Positions 42,950-55,503 of a stretch of 64,000 nucleotides of DNA are shown piece by piece. Position 1 is the stretch's first letter; each line of letters opens with the position of its first letter. This DNA is from Isoetes taiwanensis (lineage: Eukaryota; Streptophyta; Lycopodiopsida; Isoetales; Isoetaceae). The stretch is taken from the NCBI GenBank assembly GCA_021234155.1, contig JAJEKV010000085.1, forward strand, positions 4,660,036-4,724,035, written 5' to 3'. The notes under the pieces are model-generated. The model ran no database searches. It was not told the DNA's origin and was given only the letters and a program-made list of their open reading frames with translations. The translations under genes and the position numbers were made by a program.

Positions 42950-45900
42950 CTCCATCCCTTGTTGGATAAATATGAAGTGTTTCATGTATAGTAGGGTTAA
43001 CCACGCCCAACCAATATGAGGCGTCTGTTGTAAGTCATATAATATGAATACTAAAGCTTTAAGAATTTCCTTTGTATACAAGAATTTAGCGCTGGCAAAG
43101 CCAGTGCAGTGCCTTGTGCACATGTCGCAGTTCGTAGTTATTCACAGCGCCTTGTGCACATGTCGCAGTTCGTAGTTATTAAAGATGAAGCAATATTTCC
43201 TTTGAGATATCAATATTGCAAGCATGCAATTTAAGAGGTTTAAGGGTCCATTCAGATCAGTCGTTAAGTTAGGTTAAGTTAGTATTTTTAACCACAACAC
43301 TCTTCACACCACAAGTTAAGTTAGCATAATATTAGTTAGTGGTGGTTAACTTTTTTTTAACAATGGTGAACTATGGCTTAGTGAAACAATAGCCATAACA
43401 ACACGATCGTGAGCATTTCAATGGAATCTGTTGTGAACATTGATGCTTTGGTGACACATTTGAGGAGTTTATAAAGTTATATTTACCTTGGGTTTGGGTT
43501 CCACTCCAAATATCCACCCACTAGACGATCAATCACTTCACACGTTTGTATTTTGCAAATGTGCAACATACTGATTGCCATCTTATGGGCTTCCTAGGGA
43601 AAACAATGTATTGCTTTTCTTGCGATAGTTAACTACTTAAAAAAGTTGTATGAGTCTATATCTAAATATTTCTAAAGGTGTTGTTTTAATTAGTGCAAGT
43701 TTGTTCACACAGACCCCCAGTTGTAGAACATGCGTTCACTACTGAGAGATTGAAGGTGTGTAGTGGGGATACTTGGGCATTACATAGTAAATAAACCGAA
43801 GCATGATGGGTAAACATGGCGAGATAAAGCTACACTTGCAAATAATTGACCGTTTGTATGGGCTTCACACAGAAAATGAGAATCTATCGGCCCCTATGGT
43901 AAATAATTGAAAACCAAACTGGGAATTCACAAATCATAGAGTGTCTTCACGAAATTCGACCTCCTAAAATGCAATGGCTAGAGCATTTAGTTAGTCATGG
44001 CAAAAATTTCTGGCCAGATTTAGGAGCTAAGTTTGTTTTTGCGTTAAGTTTTGTGATTCTGCAATGGTCTGCAAATGGTATAAATGAGAGATATGATCTG
44101 GATGAGGCAAATGAAAAGTGCAAGGAAAAACCAATAAGATTGGTGACATATATGTTTTTGCAGAATACATTGTTACCACCACAAAATTAACATGAGGCCA
44201 GAGATAATACCTTCTAAAAATTTTCAAAGATCACAAAATCAGTCTAGGGCCAACCAAGAATAAAAACTTGTGTAAATTATAGACGAAAAAAATCTTCAAT
44301 GGGCCTTCGTATCATATGGATAGAATGATCTGGAAAGTACATAGAAGCTTTAAATCATGGTTTTGCTTTTGTTTTTGTAATGTACGACTCACACATATAG
44401 AAGAGCGTCAGATACTGAAACTTCTTCCATTATTTGATCTGCCCTAACACACGCCCTTCTTTAAGTTTGAAGTTCCAATTACAGAAGGACTTTCAACGCT
44501 TGCAAATAGGCTCCTATTGCACAGGAGCAGTCCCACCATATCATGCTATTTGGATCCCAAGCCGGTTGACGTAAAAATTATGTGGTCACACGGTTCCCTA
44601 GTCTGAAGTCTGTGGTGCATCTTGAATGCTTAAGTTGGGGACGTTAATGATGAATAACACATTTTATGCCATATGGTTGAATATGTTAAGGCATTATTAA
44701 GATATATTAAATTTCAAACCATTAAAAGGCAATGCATTATGTCACTGGAATTAGTGGTTGTAGAATTAATGGTTGAAGAACCATTGAGGTTAAATAGGTG
44801 AGCACCCCAATAGTGGGGCAACCACCATAGTGGCAGCAGCCACAGATAAAAAACAGGAAGATGGGCAGCGCGAGCTTCTGCTAGGTAGGAATGAGTGGAG
44901 GTTGAAGGCATCGGAATTGGCTGGTTGTGCTTATCTTTAACCCTCAACTCTGGAAATACAAATCTAGGCTCTGCCGCTGATTTGTGAAGAACCTAAGCCA
45001 GAAAAATTGATTTCCCTGAAGATTTACACAGGCCCAACTCAAACATAGGCGAATTCCTCATATTTTAAGCGATTATGCAGAATAAACTTTCGGTTTAGGA
45101 CGTCAGAAGACTGAGTACTAAAGCAGAATTTGTTTAAAGAACACTTAAACATAGAGGCAAAATAACCTCAAACTCACAGATTTATCAAGCTGAAACCTGA
45201 ATCATCATCAAGACAGAGCTTTTGGTTATCGAAATCTAAAAACCCATACACCCATCTGTGTCGAAAGGGAAAAAAAATGGTTACTTTTGTGCCACAGAGT
45301 TTACATCTGATGAAATGGCCCACAGAAGGCCAAGATGGTTTTTCCTTACTTTACAATAAAAGGGAGAAGCTTAGTGCTACAGCAACAATTCTGCCAGAAA
45401 ATAAGCAGGCTGTTTTAAATGAATCAATCAGCCTGCAATAAATATTGCCATATACGCTCTTAATTTTCTCTGCTAAAACTGATACAAAACTTTGATTTAT
45501 AGATTCACGTTCGAAGAAGCACTCCAGCTCTGTATTGCAAGTCGGTGCAGAACTTCTGCAAGCACCACACCAAATAAAACTGTTTGGTAAAATTTGTTTT
45601 GCATAAACTAATTCATGGATAAGGCATCCTAAGAGGATGCTTGGCAGCTTCTATCCGGCGACGCAGGTAGATGGGGTTCGCTTAGGCGAGCAGGCAAATG
45701 AGCAAGGCCCCACTAAGGCCTCTAGCTGGAGAATGGAGGGACGGCAACCAAGTAGTGCACAAAAAATACATATAATTCTAATTCGAGGTTATTTGGTGCC
45801 GGAAAAGGGATGCTAAAAAGTCACTAATTCCAAATTTTTTTTTCTAGTAATCATATATATAGGAAGGATTATTACGAAAATCAAAGCTGCCGAAAATCAA

Positions 45901-46533
45901 AGCTGCTTTGTACATACTGGTATAAGAAATGAATTATCTTATTATTATTTCTCTTATCATCGTATTCTAACTGTGTTTATAAAAATTGGAATCGGTCCAT
46001 GGCTAGATGAAGCACTACAATTCCATAGAAAAGTCACAATTGTTAATTACACTTCATCCCCTTATCCTTAAGAGTGACTTGAAACAAAGGTAGATTAGAA
46101 AACCCTTGTGTTCTCTCATTAAATAAGTGGGACATTTAGTTATCGTTGTTCCAGGACTAGAAAAACATATTAAAATGGGACGTTTAGTTATCTCCAAAGT
46201 GTTGGTATTAAAAAGACACAACTAGCAGTTTAGGGTGGCAGTTAAAGCCAACGTTTTGGCTCTTACCTTGGTTATCAAGGTCTATTCTATGCAATCAGAT
46301 TTCTTTTTTAGCACACCAGCCCTACCGGGCCTACAACTGTTCTTGCAATTCTAGCATACTCAGAAAGCCCCAAAAGAGAGAAAACCCCAAACAATAGACC
46401 CGGAGATATGGAACAATAAGTTCTGCTTTGAAAAGGCCTTATAATAAGGCATGCAATGTGAAGTCTGTGCAGTTGGATATGGATGAGTGTAGTTATATAG
46501 TTGGATATGGTCTTCTATAGTTGATAGTCAGGG
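42950..46533. other. AT-rich spacer, no gene recognised
   Basis: 3' flank of the PPO-like exon. A 41-bp tandem duplication (GCCTTGTGCACATGTCGCAG) lies at 43111-43180. The rest holds scattered short frames without recognisable content. Confidence 0.5.
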
Positions 46534-46552
46534 TACCCAGCGTTGCTGGGTA
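46534..46552. repeat. Hairpin TACCCAGCgttGCTGGGTA
   Basis: Perfect 8-bp stem with a GTT loop, nearly the same as the hairpin at 51461-51477. It lacks the nearby CTAG seen at the other copies, so it may be a decayed Helitron-like 3' end. Confidence 0.5.
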
Positions 46553-48326
46553 TAAGTTGCAAATATGTAAATGATAGACCAGCAATGCTTCCAATGTGGA
46601 GGTTCTTCTACTTAATTATCTTCTAAGAATTTTTCTTTAACAACACTTTTAAGGCTAGGTGCTTTTCATATTTCAAAGCTTCTGCAAGATAACTTGTAGA
46701 AGGGTGTGACCTTTTAAGCCTAGTTGCTTTTCATATTTCAAAGCATCTGCAAGATCATTTGTAGAAGGGTGTGCATAGTAGATATGTGTTGAGGTTGAAG
46801 TCAAGGTACAAAAGTTACCTTTTTTGTTATATAGATGTGTGAGGCATACCTTAACATTTTTTAAAGGAAGGAAGTAATCATCCTTCATTGGGCATAGAAA
46901 GGTTAGTTTGTTCCTGTATGGTCATTTAATACCCCCAAGTGGACAAAGTTTGCTACCGCTTAATATGAGACAATTCTCTAGGAAGTTGTCTTTCAGTTGT
47001 TATGCCATTATATAATCCCTTCATGTCTGCTTTCTTTTATTAGTATATAATAAACATCAACTGGGCCAGAGTGATGTAATTGCAAAGTACACCATAACTC
47101 TATACTAAGTAATAAGTAGTCTTGCCCCTAGAAGAGTAATTGATTTCAAAGATATTCTCAGTAATAATGAAGTAGTTGAAGCTGAAACGTAGTTAAATTT
47201 AAAACATGAACACTTGATTTAAAAAAAATGGTATAGTATGTTCATGGCTCTATTCATGCTCTGTTCAGGCTTCTGATTGCGTCCCTGGGTTCTAATTTAG
47301 TTCAGGCTTCCAGCTTGGTAGTGTTTGCAGATAATGGTCCAGGAATATCGGATATGACGAATTTCAGGAATTTGAGGAATTTTGTATCATACAAAATGGT
47401 CAAATTTATTGTGCTTTCTTGCTTGTAATACAGATGTGCCTGGAGGTTCGATTCCTTCCTGGAAGTGGAATGAGAAGAATGGTCTTCTGTGATTGTAGGT
47501 TGCATGCAACATGCATGAGCCCATTGATTTATGGTGTTTTTTTATTCAGATGAAAGGAAAGAGTTTGCAATTGAAAAGATTTTCTTGTAGTGAAAGCTCT
47601 ATTGAAGCAGAGGGCTCCTTCCTTCGTTGGTTTTGCAAGATGAAAGCTTCTTTATGTAAAGAAAGAGCAACATGCAAAGGAAGAGCTCTGTATTTTTTAT
47701 TTGTATGGTTATGCTCGTTCTGGTGAGGCCGTTTGCGGCCTGGAGGTTTGATTCCTCCAGCCTGGCTTACTGCCGAGCGGGGCTTTTGGCCTATGTGGTT
47801 GCTTTGTTACTGTTGTTTCTAACCATTGTGATGTAAATATTATAAGGGAATTATCTGCTAAATGTGATAGACCATTAAGTCTCTTAATTTTCGTTTGCAC
47901 CATTGAAACTTGCATTTCGATTTTTGTTCAAAAAAATTGTGGTCCTGGCTCTGGAACAATCCAGGGAATATTTTGCAAATCAATGGCCCACAATAAAAAC
48001 TAAAAACATCCTATTAAAAGGAAGAATAAAGGACTTGCATTTTGGAACTTGTAAATGTTGGGAACTTGCGCATTTGCATAATGTAACTATTAACTTCTGG
48101 ATCCTTGGATCATTTTTTGAACTTGTAGAGTAACTTGTGGGCCCTTGGATCATTTTCGAAACTTGTATAGGCCTTTGGATCATTTTGGAAACTTGTAGAA
48201 TGAAAGTACTTGGGACCTGCTCGACAAGTATTTTCATAAATGAATCTTGTAAAACTCTTTGAAAGTCAATATAAGTAAAAACATTTCTATGATATGTGTT
48301 GTACTTTTTCAGTTTAAAATATTTGA
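46553..48326. other. Spacer with tandem duplication, no gene recognised
   Basis: A ~70-bp direct duplication (TTTTCATATTTCAAAGC ... TGTAGAAGGGTGTG) lies at 46665-46770. GGTTCGATTCC (about 47452) and GGTTTGATTCC (about 47746) look like pol III B boxes, but no A box was found. A repeated GGATCATTTT(T/C)(G/T)(A/G)AACTTGTA segment occurs three times at 48108-48200. Confidence 0.45.
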
Positions 48327-49303
48327 ATGGATTGTGAGCAAATGTTCTCGTGTGTGTTTAAAACTAAAGATGATAGAGCTTCGGCAGTCCCTGTCTATCT
48401 AAAGCCAAATACACATTTGGAAGTGGTGCTGAGTGGAACTGAAACTGTCGTGATTAGCTCCACCGACATCAAAATTTTGGAAGCTGATACGCAATTTGGT
48501 TCAATGATCAATTGATCCTCCTCTTCTCAAGGTGACACTTTCATCTGATTTGTGATCATCAGGATTGTGCCATCATATGCATATGTTTGCAGATACATGG
48601 AATATTACTTGATGCTCCAAGGAATGAGCCATCCCTTTCATTTCTTTGACCCTCTTTTTCACTCGACATTGTCCAAGGACACAAATAGTTACAAAACAAT
48701 AAGGAAACATGTGAATCTGGATAAGTGCCAGTACATGTTTTTGCCTGCTTGTGATGGACATCACTGGACCTGTTTTCTGATTGTAAGCCACGTGTGTCTT
48801 GCACAGAGATATAAACCAGGGATATATCACTTTGATAGCTCGGGCTTGCATGGCAGAAGCAGACATATTGAGAGGTTAGTGCTTGTTCATTGCATTTTGC
48901 TGTTGTGGCACAATGACGACAAACTTTGAATGCAGGTTCCTGGAATTGCTTGGACACAATAATTTCAGCTTTATAACCTCAGATGTTGTGAAAATTTCCA
49001 GAACGCCTCTTCAAAGCGATGGTCATACATGTGGCCCTGCCGTATGTTCGTTTATATGCACAAATTTGTGAGGGGATACTTGAAAGGAGTGAATATATTG
49101 TTGCCTGATCAAGTAAGTCAACTCAAATTCAGCAGACAAACCAAACTCTGTTATTGACAAAGTGTGGTTAACTGCAGGTTGTGGACATTTCAGACCAGGA
49201 TCTAGTTGATGTTAGAGTGTTCATGCTTGAAATTTTAAGATTAGAAGCAACAAAAGCTGGAACTGAGAGGAACATATGTATTGGGAAGTATGTAGGTGCA
49301 TGA
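48327..49303 (+). pseudogene. Ulp1/SUMO-protease-like gene with complete catalytic triad but damaged frame
   Basis: Ulp1 C48 peptidases cleave SUMO from proteins. Exon 1 (MDCEQMFSCVFKTKDDRASA) ends in a stop near 48512. Next, after TTTGCAG at 48593, comes YMEYYLMLQGMSHPFHFFD, GHHWTCFLI with the catalytic His and GIYHFDSSGL with the Asp. The following exon (from about 48936) holds PLQSDGHTCGPAVCSF with the oxyanion Gln and catalytic Cys. A frameshift near 49065 breaks the link to FVRGYLKGVNILLPDQ, and a last exon (VVDISDQDLVDVRVFML) stops at 49301-49303. It converges on the transposase gene at 49521, so both probably belonged to one DNA transposon. Confidence 0.78.
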
Positions 49304-49520
49304 GTCACCTCGTACTTTAAATCACTGTATATCTTTCTTATGTACATAATTGTTATTGTAACCTCGATTCATTTGAATGAAAATCCATATTCAATTCATC
49401 TAACAAACAAAGGAATCAAGTGTTCAGAAGAATTCAAATCTTCAAAAGAAATCAAGACAAACTCATTTTCACAGCTGAAGCACAAAACATCACATGAGTT
49501 CTGAAAACTACAGAATGGTT

Positions 49521-50959
49521 TTACATTTCATCATCATCAGAAAGAACTTCGGGTAAATTCTGTAAAATTTTCTCCTCATCTAAAGGATCCAGCCTATATA
49601 CAGTCCTGTTTTGACGTTTAGTTGGTGGCATGTGAAGTCTGATTGCACAGATCTGTGTTGTGAATACTATGCCTAAGGCGTCTTTACTGCAAAGATCATA
49701 GCTGACGGTTGATCTTGCGCCCTTCTTGTAATACATATCTTCTATGACACTATCATCAGCGAGGTAGTTGGAAGTCTTTCTCCACTATCCATTTTGGTTT
49801 TGTGCACATCAGAATCCAAAATTCAGAACCCTCATCATTCCCTTTCGGAGCAACGGCAGCAAAATTATCACCAACTCTAAGTGCCTCTGCTAACATCGTG
49901 GGATTGGAGGAGAACAAGGACCTGCTGGATTTACGGTCCTCAATGTCAGCATGCATATTGGAGGATGGTACAATAACTTGAAGTTTTCAATCATTAGCAT
50001 TGTGCTTGTTCACACAACTGTCCCGCATGCCATCCAAGCAGTAGCTGCAGAAGCATGAAAGTTCCCTCGTGTGCAACTGCAATGGAGATTCAGGATTGAA
50101 TGCATGTACACAATGGATCTGCCTAGTGTCCAAAATCCTTTCTGCACCCCATGCTTTCTTTCAATCTATATCCTCCACCTTGACTTCCCAAAAGAACCTT
50201 TTTATATTCTTCCTCTTACTCTGTACAACACAATAACGACCACATGCACCACCACACTAAGCACCATAACTAAAAAAACATGAATAACAGAAATAAACTA
50301 ACCTGTGGTTCCTCCAGATAGTGGGCAGCATGTTCTTCTCTTACGTTTCTCTCCAAACTTCTAGTTCTAACATCCTTTGTGTTAGGAGACACTCTGGTGT
50401 TCTCAATCAAAATTTTTTGAATCTTTTCTATATGTTCATCTGAAATTGCATCGAATCTTTTAGCCGTCTTGTAAGAAACCCATTTCCCACCATTGTAATC
50501 AATCTCTTCCCTCTTTTTCTTTGCCTTTTGCAGGTTTCTTGGGTGAACACCTAATACCTTTCCAAGATCTCGCTGGCTGATTTTGTCACTTGTTTCAGAA
50601 TCTGCACGGCGTGGTACAGACATTGCAAGGCAGCTATTCTTGGCTGCTAGGCAGTCATTGCTGGTAGAGAGTTTGACAGTCTGCATGGAGTCCCAGAGGC
50701 TCCTTATAACGATGCTCTTGGCTTCCAAATCTTTTAATTCTTCACCTATGAATTTTTCCAATGTTTCATCCCTCAAAAACTCAAGTAAAATTTCTTTCTT
50801 CATGCTATCCTCAATTCTTTTGGTCTGTTTATGGAAAGACATTAGCAAATTAAGGACAATACGTTGTTTACTGCTTGCACTTCTTGATGAACCGGATCCT
50901 TCTGCAAGCTCCAATTTTTCTTCTCTTCTTCTTTTCCTCTGGCGTCTTTTCTTCAACAT
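49521..50959 (-). pseudogene. DNA transposase gene with its catalytic core deleted
   Basis: Exon 50959-50281 (minus) holds a basic start, a helical region, the helix-turn-helix-like KISQRDLGKVLGVHPRNLQK and ILIENTRVSPNTKDVRTRSL, ending at a donor after EEPQ. The next recognisable exon (about 50078-49980) reads TRELSCFCSYCLDG followed by C and N. Then a terminal region (49956-49521): GDNFAAVAPKGNDEGSEFWI, VIEDMYYKKGARSTVSYDLC, and a stop after LSDDDEM. From memory, these N- and C-terminal modules flank a DDE core of several hundred residues in related transposases of invertebrates and early plants. Here only a ~200-bp gap lies between, so the core is missing. Family name not claimed. Confidence 0.6.
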
Positions 50960-51264
50960 TTCTTCTTCCTTGGTTCTTCTTCATTTTCTCTTGTCTGAAA
51001 TGCCAGTTTGTGGACAGATTACCGCATTGACATCCATATCCACAGTGGATTGGAGCTTGCAGCAGGGAGGGAGCCAAAGAACGGGACGTAGGCAAAGAAC
51101 AGGAAGGGGCCAAAGAACGACATTCTTAAATAACGGCAGTTGAGCGGTGCCATAATTATACTTTCATACCACAAAAGTATGCAACGCCACATTTTGGGGG
51201 GACAGGGGGGACAGCCGAATTGGAACACCACAGCGTGCTTTTACCCTTATAAAATAAGATTGAC

Positions 51265-51295
51265 ACTAGAAACGTGTGCCCGGCGATGCCGGGCA
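51265..51295 (-). mobile_element. Helitron-like 3' terminus (hairpin plus CTAG), copy 1
   Basis: On the minus strand a perfect 8-bp stem (TGCCCGGC/GCCGGGCA, 51277-51295) is followed by 7 bp and CTAG|T (51265-51269). A GC-rich hairpin shortly before CTRRT is the standard Helitron 3' end. No Rep/helicase gene or 5' TC end was identified. Confidence 0.5.
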
Positions 51296-51448
51296 TTGTT
51301 CATGGACATGTGGGATGGATAGACGTTATGGCTTTTGTACGCAGAATAATAAAAATGCTAAAAATATAAGCATGTGATAAGATGAGGCATTCATATTGAT
51401 GTTATTACCTTAAAGTGCTCGTAATTATTCCCCAAAGCTTATTATAGT

Positions 51449-51477
51449 ACTAGTAATAGTGCCCAGCGTTGCTGGGC
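51449..51477 (-). mobile_element. Helitron-like 3' terminus, copy 2
   Basis: The hairpin GCCCAGCgttGCTGGGC (51461-51477) with CTAGT on the minus strand at 51449-51453, at nearly the same spacing as copies 1 and 3. Confidence 0.5.
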
Positions 51478-51479
51478 TA

Positions 51480-54400
51480 ATGTTGGAACCTGTTTATGAA
51501 TAATAATTTATAATAATTTAGATAACCTCTTTATTGAAGATGCTAAAAACACACACTAAATTCACTAACACAAAACCCAACTCTCACATGGTTATCATAA
51601 ATAATGCACTTGACAAATGTCATATGTACAGTAGTTTCATTTCTTTGCTTGCAACACTTCCTAGCATGGCACTCTAGATATTATCCAATATTCTCTCTAA
51701 GAGACATCCCGTAACCAAGCTTGCCAAATGTGAAACAACATCCGATGTGCATATTTGCAAATAGTTTACACCAGATGTGCATATTTGCAAATAGTTTATA
51801 TTTATGTGCCATAACTAAGCGTGTCAAATGTGAAACTACACTAAATGTGCATATCTTGCAAATAGTTTATGTTTATATACTTCATGGTTATGACTAATAA
51901 TGCACTTGACAATGTCATGTGTACATGTGTACAGTAGTTATTTCTTTACTTGCAACAACATGGCACTCTAGAAACCATATATTACATATATTGCTTGAAT
52001 GGCCTTATCAATGCCCAAGAAGTATGGCATTTTAGAACCATATATCTCATATATTGCCCGAATGGCCTTAGCAATGCCCAAGAAGGTTTAAAATTCACAC
52101 AACAAACCATCGAGAATAAAAGAAATTGTAGAAGTCAGAGAATAAAAGAAATTGTAGAAGTCAAAGGTACATCGAAAGTGGAACATTCGTAATAATTTTA
52201 TGACAAAACCTTAACCTATATTTTACTGCAATGTATAACACCACGCCCTAGTCCATATTTTACTCCATGTCTTGCTTGCAGTTTTCTATTGCACATGTTT
52301 TGCTTGTAGTTTCTCTAAATTGAGGCAAATGCAGGTTCTTATGAATAGAGACACATGCTGATAATATCTTTTGTTGTGAATCCTAAAAGCAGTTTCATAA
52401 AGGAATGGTTTTCCAAGAACTTATCAAAATTCTTTAGATCTCAGCTGCAATACAATAACCTCATAGACTGCTTTGAATGGTCTTATCAATAGGCTAGAGG
52501 GCGTAAAATTCTTTGCTGCCAAAACACAAAACATAGAGATTAAAAAAAAACAATAGAAGGCATCAAAGGTATCGATCATATGCATTTGTTTAGGAGCTGG
52601 AGAAGGTCTTGCATTAGCAAGAACTGCAGACCAAACTGAACACATGGAATATGTCTAGCAGACAACCTCCCAACAAAGTCATATGTGCAAGGTGATTCAA
52701 ACAAAAAATCTACTTCCCAACTGGCTCGAATCTTCATTATTATTAACAAAGGCAGGGAATCAGAACATTTTAAATTAGAAATAAGCAGTAAATTCAAATG
52801 CAGGAAAAATGCCAATTAAATTCTTAAAAATTTATCTGCAAATCTTTGCTTACAATCTACTAAATATGTGGCAGGGCCTTCTCTAAGTTTACTAAAAGTA
52901 ACAAAAAAAACTTGCATATGCTGGTGCATCGGCTTTGTTCTATTCCTCCCCATGCAATGAATAGCTGCAATATTTTGATGAAGACGATATCAATGATTCT
53001 TTCCAAGAAAATGTGTACATATGCATGCACATAAATTCTGTCAAGAAGAGGAGCTAAGAGATCAACATAATACCCATCCTCTCATAGTCGGTAATTGGCA
53101 CGTATATAAAACAATCTGACAACTAAAAATACAAAGGAAGAATCTTCATTATGTACCTGAAAAGACCCATCTTTCTAGCTCTCCAAGCTGTTTCATGCCC
53201 AAGTTCAAGTCTGTCACAAAAGACAAACAAAATACTGCATTCCCCAAGAGTAAGAACCACAAATGGCAACAGTAAGAACCACAAACGGCAACAGATAACC
53301 CAGCCGGTGAGAGCAGAACATATATCAGGCGCAGTGAAGCTTCAAAAATGAAGTAGAGCTTTGGCCATTTGGGGAAAGTTTCACCTCTTTCTGTACCGTC
53401 ATGCATTTTAAACTTTCACTTTAGTGCATTGCGTGAAACTATTGATCTACTCCCACAATTATGAAGGAAGAATATAAAGATAAGTTAAGAAGCATCAACT
53501 TACCTTCACTGGGGAGCAGAACTTCAAAAAGGGTTAGGCCCGGCATATATGCAAGAGGGAGCAATTTCTTGAACAAAAGAAAACAGACATTTTTAAATTT
53601 ATGCACATGTTTGGATCGACCTCTTCCAGACAGTTTACTGCTCCATTATTTAGTCTATGATGTAATACTCCTCTATGATGTAATAGTCTTGATGAATATG
53701 AGTGGCAGACATTAAAAGACAACCAACATCCAATAGATAGTAGTTTCTCCAACATGCACAATCCACTATTCTATTCTATTATGTTTGCCAACATGCCCGC
53801 ACTTCTGTACAGGGCTCTTGGTAACTGTAGCAAAAGATGTTGTAGCTGAGGGAGAACCCATATTATTTTTGTAATGAACAGGAACCCGAACTCTTGACGA
53901 AGCAATACTCCCTGCTTGTCATTCACTGTCACAAGCATGGGGAAGATCCAAAGCATAGCCACGAATAAAACATTGCTGCATTATGCTAAACAGGGGTCTC
54001 TCATGATTGTAACGGCTGGAAATCGAATTTTGAACCCAAGGAACAGGCTTAAGACGACGCAAACAAACAGATCAAACCTTGTTGCCACAGTAGCACAAAA
54101 AGAATACGGAATGGCCCCAGATGGCTCAAAACACAGACGGAATACTCCCGGGAGCATGAGACATAGGCATGAAGCGTATACCCTGGCTCCGAGCCCCAAT
54201 CCAAAGCGCCTATGCTTTATCGATCTGCAATCTACATAGAACCAAAACCATAGCCTCCATTGCTATCTGCGTTCGTCTCAACAACAACAGGTAGATTAGG
54301 GTTAGTCGTAATCTAAAAACATAAAAACAAATCTTAGCCGTCCAATGTTAGGGTCAAATCTTAGCCCTCCGATTTAGGGCTGGATACAACACCCTATAAC
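51480..54400. other. AT-rich spacer with long tandem duplications, no gene recognised
   Basis: A ~300-bp segment is duplicated: CATGGTTAT(C/G)A ... AATGCACTTGACAA ... TGGCACTCTAGA occurs at about 51587-51680 and again at 51883-51973. ATGTGCATAT(TT/CTT)GCAAATAGTTTA occurs three times at 51757-51870. A ~65-bp unit with GAATGGCCTTA(T/G)CAATGCCCAAGAAG is repeated at 51995 and 52060. AGTAAGAACCACAAA(T/C)GGCA is doubled at 53250-53290. A frame at 53916-54239 shows no recognisable content. Confidence 0.5.
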
Positions 54401-54547
<147 letters not shown>

Positions 54548-54548
54548 T

Positions 54549-54575
54549 ACTAGTTATGGTGCCCATCGTTGATGG
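54549..54575 (-). mobile_element. Helitron-like 3' terminus, copy 3, at the microsatellite edge
   Basis: ACTAG (54549-54553) then TTATGG and TGCCCATCgttGATGG, the same layout as copies 1 and 2 but with a stem cut to 5 bp (CCATC/GATGG). It lies 6 bp outside the visible start of the Mutator-like element. It could instead be the outermost part of that element's TIR; the matching right side is beyond the window. Confidence 0.4.
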
Positions 54576-54581
54576 CTCAGG

Positions 54582-55165
54582 ATAGTCTTACCCTGGTTTC
54601 GGGGATCCCGGAGGTAAAAATACCGGCCTCCGGTATCACCACCAGGGCTCGACGGAATCCGTTTCAGGACCCCTCGTTTCATTTGTCTTGACACGTGGGC
54701 GGACTGCTGCAAATCTGGGGCCGTCCGCCCACGCGACGCATCCGGGCCGTCCGTGGTGTTCCCCGCCTCTGGGATCACCATCTTGTGATCCCGGCCTCCG
54801 GGATCCCCAAGCCGTGGCCGATAACGGTACCGAAATCAGCCATGGAGATCCCGGCCTCCGGGATCACCGTTACCTCAGTGGCCGATAACGGTACCGAAAT
54901 CAGCCGTGGAGATCCCGGCCTCCGGGATCACCAATACCTGAGGTCGTGATTCCTTCCTCCGGGATCACCCACGCACGGCTGATATCGGCGATCCGATATC
55001 GGCCGCGTTATCCCCGCCTCCGGGATCACCACCGTGGGGCCGATATCGGCGATCCGATATCGGCCGCGTTATCCCCGCCTCCGGGATCACCACCGTGGGC
55101 CGTGGGACCATGCTGCCCACCGGGTTCGATATCTGCTGTGATTCCCTCCTCCGGGATCACCACGT
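54582..55165 (+). repeat. Left terminal inverted repeat
   Basis: Matches the reverse complement of 63487-64000 nearly base for base: start ATAGTCTTACCCTGGTTTCG, then CCGGTATCACCACCAGGGCT and the rest. It carries one extra ~68-bp copy of the CCGATATCGGCGATCCGATATC segment that the right TIR has once. It is packed with GATCCCGG/CCTCCGGGATCACC units facing both ways. Local differences occur near 54685-54720, inside the outer part. Confidence 0.93.
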
Positions 55166-55503
55166 ACTTTATGCATGAAACTCGACGATGGGCCGCGTGG
55201 CGTGGACGGATCGTGCGGCTGGTTTTGAACATGTCAGCCCATGCACGGACCAACCATTAAGATCTTGACACCTCGGATGTCGGAAACCACCCTCCGGGAT
55301 CCCACATTTATCTTCCAGAATTTCTCTGTGCTGCTGCATATGCAGAGACGGATGTTCGAAGCGGCCCCTGGCAGCTATGGCCGACGATTGGGGGCTGGAG
55401 GAGAAGATAGCACAGGTATGTATCTGCTTAAGATTATTTTTAGGAGTTAAGAAACGTATATCTGAGCTCCCTTTCTCGCCATTCCCAGCTGCGTGCTGAA
55501 ATA

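Noticed and set aside
47440-47770. Two B-box-like strings as tRNA or SINE
   Set aside because: No A box at a suitable distance and no tRNA-like folding.
53916-54239. 107-codon plus-strand frame near the (TTA)n tract
   Set aside because: No recognisable domain, no supporting exon structure, and an equally open antisense frame.
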